Source: Ariolimax columbianus
Lineage: Eukaryota; Mollusca; Gastropoda; Stylommatophora; Arionidae
Direction: 5' to 3'
NCBI GenBank assembly: GCA_036924085.1
Contig: JAVGWX010000008.1
Coordinates: 48,281,019 to 48,345,018, forward strand
Length of the DNA stretch: 64,000 nt
Shown piece by piece: positions 1 to 11,864 of this stretch (position 1 is the first letter of the stretch; each line of letters begins with the position of its first letter). Below the pieces are notes generated by a model that worked only from the letters and a program-made list of their open reading frames with translations, had not been told where the DNA came from and ran no database searches. The position numbers and the translations under genes were made by a program.

Positions 1-59
1 TTGCCTGTTGATCGTTCTTGTAACAGTTGGCTACTAAAACTGTTGTTTCTTAAACGATG

Positions 60-345
60 GCTTATAACGGAAATGGTTAATGAAACGCGTGGTTTCTGAA
101 GCTGAAAGCCAATGAAACACATGGTTCCTGAAGATCGTAGCCAATGAAACCCTTGGTTTCTCAAGCTGATAGCCAATGAAAGCATGGTTCCTGAAGATCA
201 CAGCCAATGAAACGCGTGGTTTCTGAAGCTTAAAGCCAATGAAACGGATAGTTCCTAAAACTGATAACCAATTAAACGTGTGGTTCCTGAAGCTGATAGC
301 CAATGAAACGCATGGTTCCTGAAGCTGTTGGTTCCTGGAACTAAT
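60..345. repeat. Degenerate 31-bp array
   Basis: About nine diverged units around CCAATGAAACGCGTGGTTTC and CTGAAGCTGA. The minus ORF through it is a by-product. Confidence 0.8.
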
Positions 346-479
346 GCATCCTGGAATGATGGCTAATAACGATGAAGGTTCAAGAAGCCGGTTGTTAATA
401 AAAAACGGATGTTTGCTGAAGCTGTTATTCCTGAATCTAATGGTACCTACTTTCCGTGTCCCAAACACTACGTCACACA

Positions 480-635
480 CCATTCTTCCAGTATTCAGTC
501 ACGTGGATTGCCATGTCGTTGCCACTGAGCAGGTCGGCCATATTAAAAGTCTCTGGGAGGTTTGAGCAGATCATCAGGTGACCTTGCTCCTTGGTCTTGT
601 GTTGCTTTACATTCTCATGTTTCATTATTCCTGTT
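480..635 (-). pseudogene. Unrecognised ORF remnant
   Basis: A minus-strand frame of 51 codons from MKHENVKQHKTKEQ to YWKNGV, including NMADLLSGNDMAIHVTEYW, is open and not repetitive. I do not recognise it. It may be a transposon or exon remnant; no splice signals or partner domains were found. Confidence 0.3.
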
Positions 636-1065
636 ACCCCATCGTTTTAGGTTTTCTTGCATCGGGATACGCTAGTTCGAAGTCTATTTAGTGACTTCCA
701 TGTTGCGAAATGCAGATGATGTTATGGCACAGGTTTCTCCCGTAATTCGATCCATGGGACAAGCGCCAGCTCTTTCCATCTTTCGATGCGACGTTTTCCA
801 GGACTAGTCTGTAGAAGCTAGGTTGACTGTAAAAAACTTCGACTTGATTTCAGTCGTGTGTGCTGAACCTGATGTCCAAACATAGAGTACCTTGAGTCGT
901 TTAGCTGTTTCTTTATTTCTATCTCTGACGCAACAACTCTTTGTGTCTCAGGTTGCGCTACGCCAGTCATGGTAACTTTGTCTCAGTTTGTGAAGGTCTT
1001 ACGAATTCCAGTGACTATCCGGCCGGTCTTATTCCTTGCTGTATCAAATCGGATGGTTGCTGAAC
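636..1065. other. No recognisable feature
   Basis: Mixed unique-looking sequence between two arrays; frames are broken. A minus-frame WKELALVPWIELREKPV hints at worn coding sequence but is not assignable. Confidence 0.4.
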
Positions 1066-1069
1066 CTGA

Positions 1070-2190
1070 TGGACCTTGGAGCTGAACCAGTTGGTTCCTG
1101 AAGTTGATGGTTCTTGATGCTAGTGGTTTCTGAATCTAATGGTTCCTGCAGCTGAACGCTCCTGAAACTGGTGGTTCCAAAAATGTATTGTTCTTGAAGT
1201 TGATAGTTTCTGATTCTCATTGTTTCAGAAGCACATGGTCTCCGATGCTGTTGACTGCTGTATCTGATTGTTGCTAGAGCTGTTGGTTCCTGAAGCGTCT
1301 GGTTCTTAAAACTGTTGGTTCCTGGAGCTGTAGGTTCCTGAAGTTGATGGTTTTAAATTTGTTGGTTCCTGAATTGTGTGGTTTTTGAACCTGGTCATTC
1401 CTGAACCTATTGGGTCCTGAAGTTAATGGTTTCTGAAGCTGCCAGTTCCTTAATTGGGTGATTTCTAGATCTAATGGTTCGTTAATCTAATGGTTCCTGA
1501 ATCTAGCGGTTCCTAAATTGGGTGGTTTCTGAACCTAGTTATTCCTGAAGCTAATGGTCCGTGAAAATGTTGTTTGCTGAATTGTGTGGTTTCTGAACCT
1601 AATGGTTCCTGAAACTCATGGTCTTTGAAGATGTTGGTTCCTAAATTGGGTGGTTTCTGAACCTAATGGTTCCTGGAACTAACAGATCCTTAAGCTATTG
1701 GTTCCTGACGCTGATGATTTCTGAATCTGTTTGTTCCTGAATTGGGTGGTTTCTAAACCTGATAGTTCCTGAAGCTAATGGCTTCTGAAGCTGTTGGTTC
1801 CTGACGCTGATGATTCTAGAGCTGTTGGTTCACGAAGCTAATGGTGCCTGAAGCTGTTGGTTCCTGAAGCAGGTGGTTCCTGAAGCTATTGGTTCCTAAA
1901 GCTGTCGGTTTTTGAAGCTGTCGATTCCTGAAGCTGAAGTTCCTAAAGCTATTGGTTCCTGAATGCGGTGGTTCCTGAACCTGATGATTCATGAAGCTGA
2001 TGGTTTCTGAAGCTGTTGGTTCCTGTTGCTGATAGTTCTAGAGGTGTTGGTTCCTGAATGGGTGTTTCCTGAAGCTGTTGGTTCCTGAATTGGGTGGATT
2101 CTGAACCTGATAATTCCTGAAGCTAATGGTTCCTAAAGCTTTTGGTTGCTGAAGCAGGTGGTTCCTGAAGCGGGTGGTTCCTGAAGGGGC
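1070..2190. repeat. Degenerate 16-17 bp array
   Basis: Roughly 65 diverged units of the GGTTCCTGAAGCTGATG type, alternating with GGTGGTTTCTGAACCT variants. It shares TGGTTCCTGAAGCTG with the array at 60-345, so the two are probably one ancient repeat. Confidence 0.85.
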
Positions 2191-2304
2191 TGTTCTAATT
2201 GCAGAGCAAATATAGTGTTTTTTCTCTGGTAGCAATGATACTGCGTCTGTGTTCAAATCTCGGCACGCACCAATCTACACTTCATCATATCAGCAGAAAT
2301 TGCC

Positions 2305-2758
2305 AATAAAGTAACCTATACCAGCATGGGCTCACAGCAACCACATCTGCCCCGAGTAGGACACATATAGCTCCCCACTTCGTTTCGTGGAATCAGTGGA
2401 AGATGACAGTAAAGTAACCTATACCAGCATGGGCTCACAGCAACCACATCTGCCCCGAGTAGGACACATATAGCTCCCCACTTCGTTTCGTGGAATTAGT
2501 GGAAGATGACAGTAAAGTAACCTATACCAGCATGGGCTCACAGCAACCACATCTGCCCCGAGTAGGACACATATAGCTCCCCACTTCGTTTCGTGGAATC
2601 AGTGGAAGATGACAGTAAAGTAACCTATACCAGCATGGGCTCACAGCAACCACATCTGCCCCGAGTAGGACACATATAGCTCCCCACTTCGTTTCGTGGA
2701 ATCAGTGGAAGATGACAGTAAAGTAACCTATACCAGCATGGGCTCACAGCAACCACAT
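2305..2758. repeat. 103-bp array, near identical
   Basis: Four full units and a part (TAAAGTAACC at 2307, 2410, 2513, 2616, 2719) with hardly any differences, containing CAGCATGGGCTCACAGCAAC. Confidence 0.95.
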
Positions 2759-2872
2759 CTCTCCCAAGGACGAGATCAGTTGTTCCGCACTACGTTTGAC
2801 GGGATCAGTGGAACGATAAAGTTCAGTTAACCAAGCCTCCTGCTTTCAATACTCTCATTTCTGGGTTTTTTT

Positions 2873-3125
2873 TCATTTAGCATAGTTATTAGTTAGTTTT
2901 CTTTCCATTTGTGCCGTTAAGCGGCGTGGGGAGCTTAAGTCGTCTATCCTGCGCCAATGCGTTGCGTCGATCAATGCGAGCCCTTGTCGCTGCACAATCA
3001 CTCTAATGTCATCTATCCACCTACCTCGCGGCCATCCCCTTGCCCTGTAGCCAGATCTACCATGGTTGTAATCCATCTGTAGAGGTTGATGAGGGTGCAT
3101 TCTCATGAGATGACCAAACCAACTT
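2873..3125 (-). mobile_element. LINE C-terminal fragment
   Basis: GHLMRMHPHQP, RGWPRGRWIDDIRV and ATHWRRI form the HxxRM....GRP..RW.DDI.....A..R..WR layout of a LINE C-terminus. A short open stretch with no other domain; 3' tail not recognisable. Confidence 0.62.
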
Positions 3126-4140
3126 ATTTAGCATATACATGTCTAAATATACCATCACCATTCAAATTTCCTCTTCTGTGTAAAGCATGGGCATCCACCT
3201 GAACCTTACCCCTTTTAATGGAAGTGTTGCTAAACTCTTACAGCCATTTACATGTTCACTCAAATGTGAAGCACACGTTTCAAATGCAATTGGCCTCGCT
3301 ACAGGAGGCTTGTGTACAAGCATTTATAGCAACTGATTAAAATGGCAATGTTTATTTTTTAATGACGAAGTTGATAGCTCCAAACGCAACTCTTTAGTCG
3401 CCTTTAATGACATCCTTAGAAGGTAAAAGTAACCCTACCCCACTCATCCCTGGCACCATTACGTAACGACATAATGATAATAAAACACAACAAAAAGACG
3501 TACTCCCAAAAACCAACAGAGGGCCCCTACACTATGAGGTAGGTCACAACCAACGTGTGGCTTACCATTATGCGATTTGAGTACCTTTACCAATGCAAGG
3601 CTTCAATGGCCCTATTCTTGTCTATTGAGAATCCACACAGGTTAGTGCCAGCACTTAACCACAAGGAATTATACACCCTTTACTCCCAACCTTCGTCATC
3701 AAATTGAAGATTCGTGATCAAGTGTAGCGGCCTAATTGTTATGTATGTTTAATGAACCGACAATTCCCCGTAGCAGCACTTTCTTTTTGATACTTATCTG
3801 CCAGAACCATGCGTCCAGGATGTGTTTCTAAGGAATTAATTATGTTTGTCTTGGGTCTTGGCCCGCCTAATGCATTCTTAATGAAGAGTGTGCATCAAGG
3901 GGACAGAGGGATGGAGCTCGGTGCAAGCACGAGCATGGCATGTTCTCACACACTGTGTGCTGTCTTTGGTAGTATCGAATGAACGATCTTTGTTGCAATT
4001 GTTATTTCGCTATTCATCTGTCGGTCACATTTGACAGGTTTCTATTGCTCCTACTCGGCACAGATGGTTCAGGAGATATAAACTTAATAGAGGATCTATG
4101 ATGATCTGAAAATTGAATATCGATAACGGCATAAACAAGT
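3126..4140. other. No recognisable feature
   Basis: About 1 kb of AT-rich unique sequence. No open frame above 60 codons, no element ends seen. Confidence 0.5.
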
Positions 4141-4164
4141 CTTAGTTAGTTCTCATCGTCATTC

Positions 4165-5310
4165 CTTGGTTGATCAGTTCTGAGGCTGGTTGTAAGGTTG
4201 TCTGAGTGTGTCTCTCCATTCTATCATATCCTCTGGTTGATTAGTCCTGAGGCTGGTTGTAAGGTTGTCTGAGTGTGTCTCTCCATTCTATCATATCCTC
4301 TGGTTGATTAGTCCTGAGGCTGGTTGTAAGGTTGTCTGAGTGTGTCTCTCCATTCTATCATATCCTCTGGTTGATCAGTCCTGAGACTGGTTGTAAGGTT
4401 GTCTGAGTATGTCTCTCCATTCTATCATATCCTCTGGTTGATCAGTTCTGAGGCTGGTTGTAAGTTTGTCTGAGTATGTCTCTCCATTCTATCATATCCT
4501 CTGGTTGATCAGTTCTGAGGCTGGTTGTAAGGTTGTCTGAGTATGTCTCTCCATTTTATCATATCCTCTGGTTGATTAGTCCTGAGACTGGTTGTAAGGT
4601 TGTCTGAGTGTGTCTCTCCATTCTATCATATCCTCTGGTTGATTAGTCCTGAGACTGATTGTAAGGTTGTCTGAGTGTGTCTCTCCATTTTATCATATCC
4701 TCTGGTTGATTAGTCCTAAGACTGGTTGTAAAGTGGCCTGAGTATGTCTCTCCATTTTATCATATCCTCTGGTTGATTAGTCCTGAGACTGGTTGTAAGG
4801 TTGTCTGAGTGTGTCTCTCCATTCTATCATATCCTCTGGTTGATTAGTCCTGAGACTGATTGTAAGGTTGTCTGAGTGTGTCTCTCCATTCTATCATATC
4901 CTCTGGTTGATTAGTCCTGAGACTGGTTGTAAGGTTGTCTGAGCATATCTCCCTATTGTACCCTATATTCTGGTTGATTAGTCTTAAGACTGGTTCTAAG
5001 GTGGCCTGAGTATGTCTCTCCATTTGACCCTATTATCTGATTGATCAGTCTTGGAACTGGTTATACGGTTTTTGAGCACAACTCCCAATTGGACCCTATA
5101 TTCTGGTTGATTAGTCCTAAGACTGGTTGTAAGGTTGTCTCAGCATGTATCTCCATTTGACCCTATTCTCTGATTGATCAGTCCTGGAACTGATTATAAG
5201 GTTGTCTGAGCATATCTTCCAGTTGGACCCTATTCTCTGGTTGATTAGTGCTAAGACTGGTTGCAAAGTTGTCTCAGCGTGTCTCTCCATTTGACCATAT
5301 CCTCTGCAGC
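4165..5310. repeat. 67-bp array
   Basis: About 17 units containing CTGGTTGATTAGTCCTGAG and GTCTCTCCATTCTATCATAT. The left units are almost identical; the last five (from about 4950) are diverged, typical of an array edge. Confidence 0.95.
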
Positions 5311-5443
5311 TCTCTTCATTTCAATATAGGTTCGTACTTTTTTTTTTAAAGTGTGAGCAGAGCTCACGATTAGCTGGACTGCTTTCCTGTAAGAGTTTTT
5401 ATTATTGATCTGAGTTGGTGTATTTCACAAGTTACAATGCATT

Positions 5444-5935
5444 TTGTTCGTGGTCATTTTTAGTCGAATATCGCTCAGCTCCCAAACGCGGAAAAAGAGG
5501 CTTAACATGACAACACTCGTTCCGCTTGGCTGCTCAACAGCCTCCGGCCAAGAAAAGATACAATATACAAGGGCTTTTCTTCACAGCTCAATTTTCACTC
5601 GCTCCTCAACGTATACTCTAGGCACCCTCTCATTTTTGTCCTCAAAGCGGAGAAAGAATTCCGTCGCCTTGCAGAAAGAAAACATTCAGAGGGTGCAGAG
5701 GTGGAACTAGAGAACGGCAGACGACAGCCTCTGACACTGGATGGCCACTTAGGAAAAGGAGAACTCCTCAAACACTCCTTTCTCGCGGCCCCCATTTCAT
5801 GGCAGCGGCGTACCCGGCTCCCTCCCAAGAGCCCACAGGGATCGCGGTCGACACCCCCACTGCCCAGTCGAACGCAGCAGCGCTCCCACTGTCCCCGCCA
5901 CTGGGAATTGCAGTAGACGAAATCTGACAGAGCGC
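5444..5935. pseudogene. GC-rich unrecognised ORF debris
   Basis: Overlapping open frames on both strands in the only clearly GC-rich kilobase. KAEKEFRRLAERKHSEGAEV appears in one plus frame, broken by stops. It could be a worn retroelement ORF1/gag or exon debris; no known motif. Confidence 0.3.
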
Positions 5936-6014
5936 ATTTTTGACTGGTCATGAAGGTGTCCGACCGACACAACGGGCCTCAGATGCCTAGGCGAACTTTA
6001 TTATTATTACTTTA

Positions 6015-6180
6015 ATGTTTATACATTCCTGGATTACAGACCTGAGTCTGTGTTTCCTCTTTCCTCTTATCATCTGAATCCTGCTCTCTAAAATCTTTCT
6101 TAGAAGACTTTCATATCGCATTTTGTGTACTGACCAAATATAATCTCCTTTTCTGTATCATTTTCAATATTTGTATTTGC
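6015..6180 (-). mobile_element. Probable LINE C-terminal fragment
   Basis: One minus frame reads YIWSVHKMRYESLLRKILE then IRGKRKHRLRSVIQECIN, resembling the GHvxRM....LL..ILEg...GKR.RGR block of RTE-like LINEs. Too short for more than a tentative call. Confidence 0.45.
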
Positions 6181-6244
6181 GCATCTCCCCCAGTGAAGAC
6201 TGCTATTGGAACTTCCTTCTGTCTAACTCACTCGTTTCATTCTA

Positions 6245-6600
6245 CGGTACCTGTCGGAGCAGCGCATGAGCTGCAGTGGTCAACGACCCATACCTGACTG
6301 CTAGCGTCAGGGCCAGCGAACCAGAGCTGCCAAGACCCTTCTACACCTCCACTCGGTGATCCTGGATAACATGCTGCAAGAGGACAGACTGGCTAAAGAG
6401 AAGGAATCGAAGAGGGAATGCTAACCCGGTACTCAAAAAATGTTTGCTGAAATCTGATGTGTTGGACCGAAAAGTGCAAATATCGCAGTCAAGCTGTGAA
6501 CTACGACACAACGCATTTCGTTCTCTGGACTACATTCTGCTACTTAAGCCCTTTCAGAGTTTGGTTGTGGGAGATTGAGACTGAACGAGCCAAGCCATTC
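6245..6600 (+). repeat. Dispersed repeat family C, copy 1
   Basis: Runs from GCAGCGCATGAGCTGCAGTG through CCAAGACCCTTCTACACCTC to GTGCAAATATCGCAGTCAAG and a GGGAGATTGAG end. Shared with 10325-10770, 44995-45140 and, inverted, 48975-49345. No coding content. The GAA tail is not evident in this copy. Confidence 0.8.
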
Positions 6601-6634
6601 CCCGGTACCTAATACAGACACTTCCAACCTTATT

Positions 6635-7165
6635 TCATTCTTCTTTGCTAGAGTACATGTTTGAGCCCCAAACGACGTAAATGGCCATATATATTTTCTC
6701 TGCAGCAGTTTTTTGACAATGCGAAAATTGTCTTATTTGCCGTTTCATTGCGGGCATCTTGTTTGTTATATATAGACACACATGAAATTTGTATCTAATC
6801 AACTTAATAACATACATGATTCCATTCTTTGTATTTCCTGTCGCTAGATATAGTGAAGCAAATAAAAGCCCAAGAGAGCACTACGATACTGTATCCAGTT
6901 TGTGTGAGTGGAAAGCCTGCTTCCGGTGATTTGCAGTACATTTTAAAATCATTGGCTTTACATGATGAAAATGCAAGCCCCATTCATAACCCTCTTCAGT
7001 CGCCACTTACGTCATTTAAGTGGCGAAACAGTTGTTCTATTTTGTTTGCCCCGGCAACCACTCACATGGAAGCATCATAATGTTACGACTAAATAGTTTT
7101 GTCAGGGACACAAACAAGGCGTTTGAGAAAAATGAAATGAAAGGATAAGGGTCAATATTCATTTT
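6635..7165. other. No recognisable feature
   Basis: AT-rich single-copy sequence with two short ORFs (60 and 83 codons) that show no familiar motif. Confidence 0.4.
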
Positions 7166-7184
7166 GAAAGTTCACATATCTGGA

Positions 7185-7990
7185 GAGTTGATTTGCTGGA
7201 TGAGCAAGTGGACCAGTGGAAGGAATAAATCACAGAGAATAAAGGTGGACTAGTGGAAGGAATAAATCGCAGAGAATAAAGGTGGACTAGTGGAAGGAAT
7301 AAATCACAGAGAATAAAGGTGGACTAGTGGAAAGAATAAATCACAGAGAATAGAGGTGGACCAGTGGAAGGAATAAATCACAGAGAATAGAGGTGGACTA
7401 GTGGAAGGAATAAATCACAGAGAATAAAGGTGGACTAGTGGAAGGAATAAATCACAGAGAATAGAGGTGGACCAGTGGAAGGAATAAATCACAGAGAATA
7501 GAGGTGGACTAGTGGAAGGAATAAATCACAGAGAATAAAAGTGGACTAGTGGAAGGAATAAATCACAGAGAATAGAGGTGGACTAGTGGAAGGAATAAAT
7601 CACAGAGAATAGAGGTGGACTAGTGGAAGGAATAAATCACAGAGAATAAAGGTGGACTAGTGGAAGGAATAAATCACAGAGAATAAAGGTGGACTAGTGG
7701 AAGGAATAAATCACAGAGAATAGAGGTGGACCAGTGGAAGGAATAAATCACAGAGAATAGAGGTGGACTAGTGGAAGGAATAAATCACAGAGAATAGAGG
7801 TGGACTAGTGGAAGGAATAAATCACAGAGAATAAAGGTGGACTAGTGGAAGGAATAAATCACAGAGAATAAAGGTGGACTAGTGGAAGGAATAAATCACA
7901 GAAAATAGAGGTGGACCAGTGGAAGGAATAAATCACAGAAAAAAAAGTGGACCAGTGGAAGGAATAAATCACAGAGAATAAAGTGAACTA
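7185..7990. repeat. 37-bp array
   Basis: About 21 units containing GGAATAAATCACAGAGAATA and GTGGACTAGTGG, differing mainly by CTAGT/CCAGT and AAAGG/AGAGG. Confidence 0.96.
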
Positions 7991-8007
7991 GACAGGAAAA
8001 TACAGGT

Positions 8008-8500
8008 AGTCATATACACACACACACAGACACACACACATATATATTCACACATACATACATACATACATACAAACATACATACATACATACAAATATA
8101 CATACATACATACATACATGCACACACAGATACATAAATACATGCATACACATATACACACACATTCATATATACACAATCACACACACACACACACACA
8201 CACATACATACATACATACATACATACATACATACATACATACATACACATACATACACATACATACATACATACATACATACATACATACATACATACA
8301 TACACACACAGATACATACACACACACATTCATACATACATACATACATACATACATACATACATACATTCATACATACATACATACGCACGCACGCACG
8401 CACGCACACACACACAGACAGACAGAAAGATAGACATACATACATACACATACGCATACGCACACGCACACACAGGCAGACACAGACAGACATGCATGGA
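8008..8500. repeat. Compound (CA)n/(CATA)n/(CACG)n microsatellite
   Basis: Nearly 500 bp of alternating purine-pyrimidine repeats. The Tyr/Ile/His/Thr ORFs on one strand and Met/Tyr/Val/Cys ORFs on the other are artefacts. Confidence 0.96.
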
Positions 8501-8539
8501 TGCATGCACGGACACAGCTATGGAATAAGCGTATCAATG

Positions 8540-9010
8540 TTTATGGAAATTATGTTGAGTTATAAGAGACAATGTAAGTGCAATAATAAATTGTTTTCAA
8601 GTTTGTATTTCGTTTAGTTTTGTGTTTTTCAACAGCCGTGGTCGCACTTTTATAATGACCAGCACTCGTATTACTTACCCTTATTAACACTTCACTCTCC
8701 TGCAGGCTTCAAAAATTTGAATTTCGCTGTAGTGTTTGCAAATTAATGGCATTGGATATATATTCGTCGATCTGCAATCACACTATTTTGTGATAGCATC
8801 GGTTGCCGGTCTATCCAGTAATGCAAATCTTACGCATTGAGCTAAGTAACGCAGATCAAAACTTAAAGTCATGGCTGGACATAAAGGATGACCTGTGTTA
8901 ATGCGAGGAAGGACATGAAAGATGATAATAGTGATGGGATAATAAAGAAAGGCCTAACTGTAGAGGAGAATGAATATAAAGAGCATATTTAGACGGGTTG
9001 GATGTAGTAA
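8540..9010. other. No recognisable feature
   Basis: AT-rich sequence, no ORF or element ends seen. Confidence 0.4.
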
Positions 9011-9019
9011 TATAATAGG

Positions 9020-9880
9020 ATAAGCAGACAATGGCAAGAGGAGATGTTAAAGGATGTGACGTAAAGAGGAGATTTAGAAGGTTGAGTTGTGATAACAGAC
9101 GATTAGGGACAAGTAATGTCAAGGGGAGATTTAGAAGAAAAAAATGTAACAACATAAGGGGAGATTTAGAAGCTGGAGATGTGACAACAAAAGGGGAGGA
9201 TGAGGTGATGTCAAGAGGGGATTTAGAAGGATGAGTTGTGATAACAGACGATTAGGGACAAGTAATGTCAAGGGGAGATTTAGAAGAAAGGGAAGTGACA
9301 ACAAAAGGGGAGGAAGATGTGATGTCAAGAGGGGATTTAGAAGGATGAGTTGTGATAACAGACGATTAGGGACAAGTAATGTCAAGGGGAGATTTAGAAG
9401 AAAAAAAATGTGACAACATAAGGGGAGATTTAGAAGCAGGAGATGTGACAACAAAAGGGGAGGAAGAGGTGATGTCAAGAGGGGATTTAGAAGGATGAGT
9501 TGTGATAACAGACGATTAGGGAAAGTAATGTCAAGGGGAGATTTAGAAGAAAGGGAAGTGACAACAAAAGGGGAGGAAGATGTGATGTCAAGAGGGGATT
9601 TAGAAGGATGAGTTGTGATAACAGACGATTAGGGACAAGTAATGTCAAGGGGAGATTTAGAAGAAAAAAAATGTGACAACATAAGGGGAGGAAGAGATGA
9701 TGTCAAGAGGGGATTAAGGAGGGGATGTGACAACATGAGGTGATAGACGTGATATCAAGGGGAGAATTAGAAGGAGGGGATGTGACAACATGAGGTGATG
9801 GACAAGAGATGTCAAAGGGAGATTTAGAAGGAAGACATATGTAAACACATAAGGCACGATATGATGTCAAGAGGAGATTT
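9020..9880. repeat. Higher-order array, about 263-bp period
   Basis: GATTAGGGA recurs at 9101, 9250, 9364, 9514 and 9627, i.e. alternating 149-150 and 113-114 bp steps. Each step is made of smaller AAGGGGAGATTTAGAAG-type units. Decays after about 9700. Confidence 0.92.
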
Positions 9881-10324
9881 AGAACAAGGGGATGTGACAC
9901 AATAAGGGTATGGACAGGAGCGAATGATACCAAAACTGACCGTAGGTCAAGAAACTTGGTTCTTGATTGAGAGGAGACGGTATTCTGTGATAGCGAGGGT
10001 TATATTTTATAAAGTTCTTCATGTGTACATCTGTCCTGGGGTGTCTTATTAGCATAGAGGTAGATAATGTGCTGTTCATGTCGAAGCAGTAAGGATTAAT
10101 CCCCGTTACCAACACGTTCAAGTCGACCCAGATGTAGTTGGAGATTAACTGGCTAACTGTTAGAAAAGGATAAATAGCGAGGAAGATAACGGGCCACCCT
10201 AACTCATAAACCAGCAGAGGCGTAGTGCCATGAAGTCTGTAACACTTTATACGCAAACGCAGAACCTGCTATGGGTGCAGTATTTACTTTACTTGTGTTG
10301 GGGAAACACTACTGCCTGCAGATA

Positions 10325-10770
10325 GTGAACACAGTAGGGGATAAGGAAACTGAGCAGTGCATGAGCTTCAGAGGTCAGCGACCCATAGCTGACTACTAAT
10401 GTCAGGGGTCTGCCAACCAAAACTGTCAAGAGCCTTCTACACCTCCACAAGCTAATCTTGGATAACATGCTGCAACTGAGCAGACTGGCTAAAGATCGAT
10501 GAGGGAAGGCTAAAATTGTCTGCTGAATTCGGATGTGTCCGACCAAAATGTGCAAATATCGCTGTCAAGCTGCAAACTATGGCACAACGCATTCAGTTTG
10601 TGGGCAACATCCGTCTAATTACTAAGCCCTTTTTATGGCTTGGTAGTAGGAGTTTAAGAACGAACGATGAAGAAAAAAAAATAGAAAGAAGAAGAAGAAG
10701 AAGAAAAATAAGAAGAAGCAGAAGAAGAAGAAGAAGAAGAAGAAGAAGCAGAAGAGGAACAAGAAGAAGA
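10325..10770 (+). repeat. Dispersed repeat family C, copy 2, with GAA tail
   Basis: Full copy of the family, ending TTTAAGAACGAACGATGAAG and then a GAA run (10675-10770). The end closely resembles the 3' end of the RNase H LINEs. Confidence 0.85.
10675..10770. repeat. (GAA)n tail of family C copy 2
   Basis: GAAGAAGAA with a few AGC and AAA variants, continuous with the repeat at 10325. Confidence 0.9.
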
Positions 10771-10961
10771 CAGTAACGACAAAAACTGTAAAGACAAGTT
10801 TATCATAAGCACTCTAAGAACATATTCACCATAAAATACAAACAGAAAGTGAAGTTAAAAACAATTCGTACTCGAACCATTGTCATCCATGTGAAAAACC
10901 TGCCGTGCTGTAAAGAAAGACATGAGTTACGGAATTAAGCCAACTACATACTCCACTGAGC

Positions 10962-11030
10962 CGTGATAGCGCAGTGGTTACCGCACTGGTTGTCATCCAT
11001 ACGGTCTAGCTTCGAATCCATAAATTGTTC
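10962..11030 (+). mobile_element. tRNA-like head of a SINE
   Basis: GCCGTGATAGCGCAGTGGTT contains a good A box (TAGCGCAGTGG), and AGCTTCGAATCC 30-40 bp later a B box. No acceptor-stem pairing or anticodon arm I can trust, so a SINE head or tRNA relic rather than a functional tRNA. Confidence 0.6.
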
Positions 11031-11117
11031 GTGAAATTGTTTCGATTGTCAACGACGCAAGCGTCGAACCAGCTAGATAACATGTTATGGACAATGTCTT
11101 CACATAAGTTATGGTTA

Positions 11118-11445
11118 TGTTATGTGAACTGCTCTGGTTTTGGGAACTAGTCTGGTTATGTGGACTGGTCTGGTTATGGTAACTGGTCTCGTTATGAGAT
11201 CTTTTCTGGTTATGGCAATTGATCTGGTTATGAGAACTGGTCTGGTTATGGCAATTGGTCTGGTTATGGGGACTGGTCTGGTTATGGGAACTGGTCTGGT
11301 TATGGGAACTGGTCTGGTAATGGTTACAGCTATGTCTGTTACTAATGCTCTGACTATGGCTACATTCATGGTTATGGCTACAGCACAGACAATGCCTACA
11401 GTCCCAGCTATGGCTACATCCCTGGCTATGGATACAGCTCGGCTA
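11118..11445. repeat. 18-bp array
   Basis: About 17 units such as GGTCTGGTTATGGGAACT, multiple of three so it stays open (LVMGTG repeats). More likely a repeat than a gene: no start context, no conserved partner. Confidence 0.9.
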
Positions 11446-11449
11446 TGGT

Positions 11450-11860
11450 GACTCCAAACCGTACTGACAGTCTAGATAACTAAAGCAATCTAACGAGAGT
11501 TTTTCTGATTTGAGTGAAATTACTTGTCTCATTGTTTTCCATAGTGCATGCTCCTCACTTGGTAATGGGCGGTACGAGAAATTAATGGGGGTCTTTAGAG
11601 GACATTTGTGACTACCATTAGAGACTGAGAAACCGGGTAATTGGTAAATTATAATACGGGCACTGCTCTGGTTATTTTTTCTATTAGAGAAAGTTCGCTT
11701 CTTTGTTACGATGTGGCCCTTGTTGTTATCAACGACTTAGTAATTATTTTATATACCAGTACTAAGGACAAGCTGTATAATGTTGTTGTTGTTGTCCCAT
11801 AGCCGCTGAGCAAGCCTGCTATTGACAGCCCAATGCGATTCTTATATAGCTACGTGTAGT
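11450..11860. other. No recognisable feature
   Basis: Single-copy-looking sequence with a short GTTGTTGTTGTT run. Confidence 0.4.
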
Positions 11861-11864
11861 CTCA

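Noticed and set aside
7185..7990. CRISPR-like regular repeats (also 17.7, 30.9 and 45.3 kb)
   Set aside because: Units are contiguous, without unique spacers, and the sequence is clearly eukaryotic.
8008..8500. Long Tyr/His/Thr-rich and Met/Tyr/Val/Cys-rich ORFs
   Set aside because: They are translations of a CA/CATA microsatellite, open on both strands for compositional reasons.
10962..11030. Functional tRNA gene
   Set aside because: A and B boxes are present but I cannot pair the acceptor stem or define an anticodon arm; a SINE head is simpler.
11140..11451. 103-codon plus ORF with LVMGTG repeats
   Set aside because: Product of an 18-bp tandem array whose unit is a multiple of three; no conserved domain or start context.
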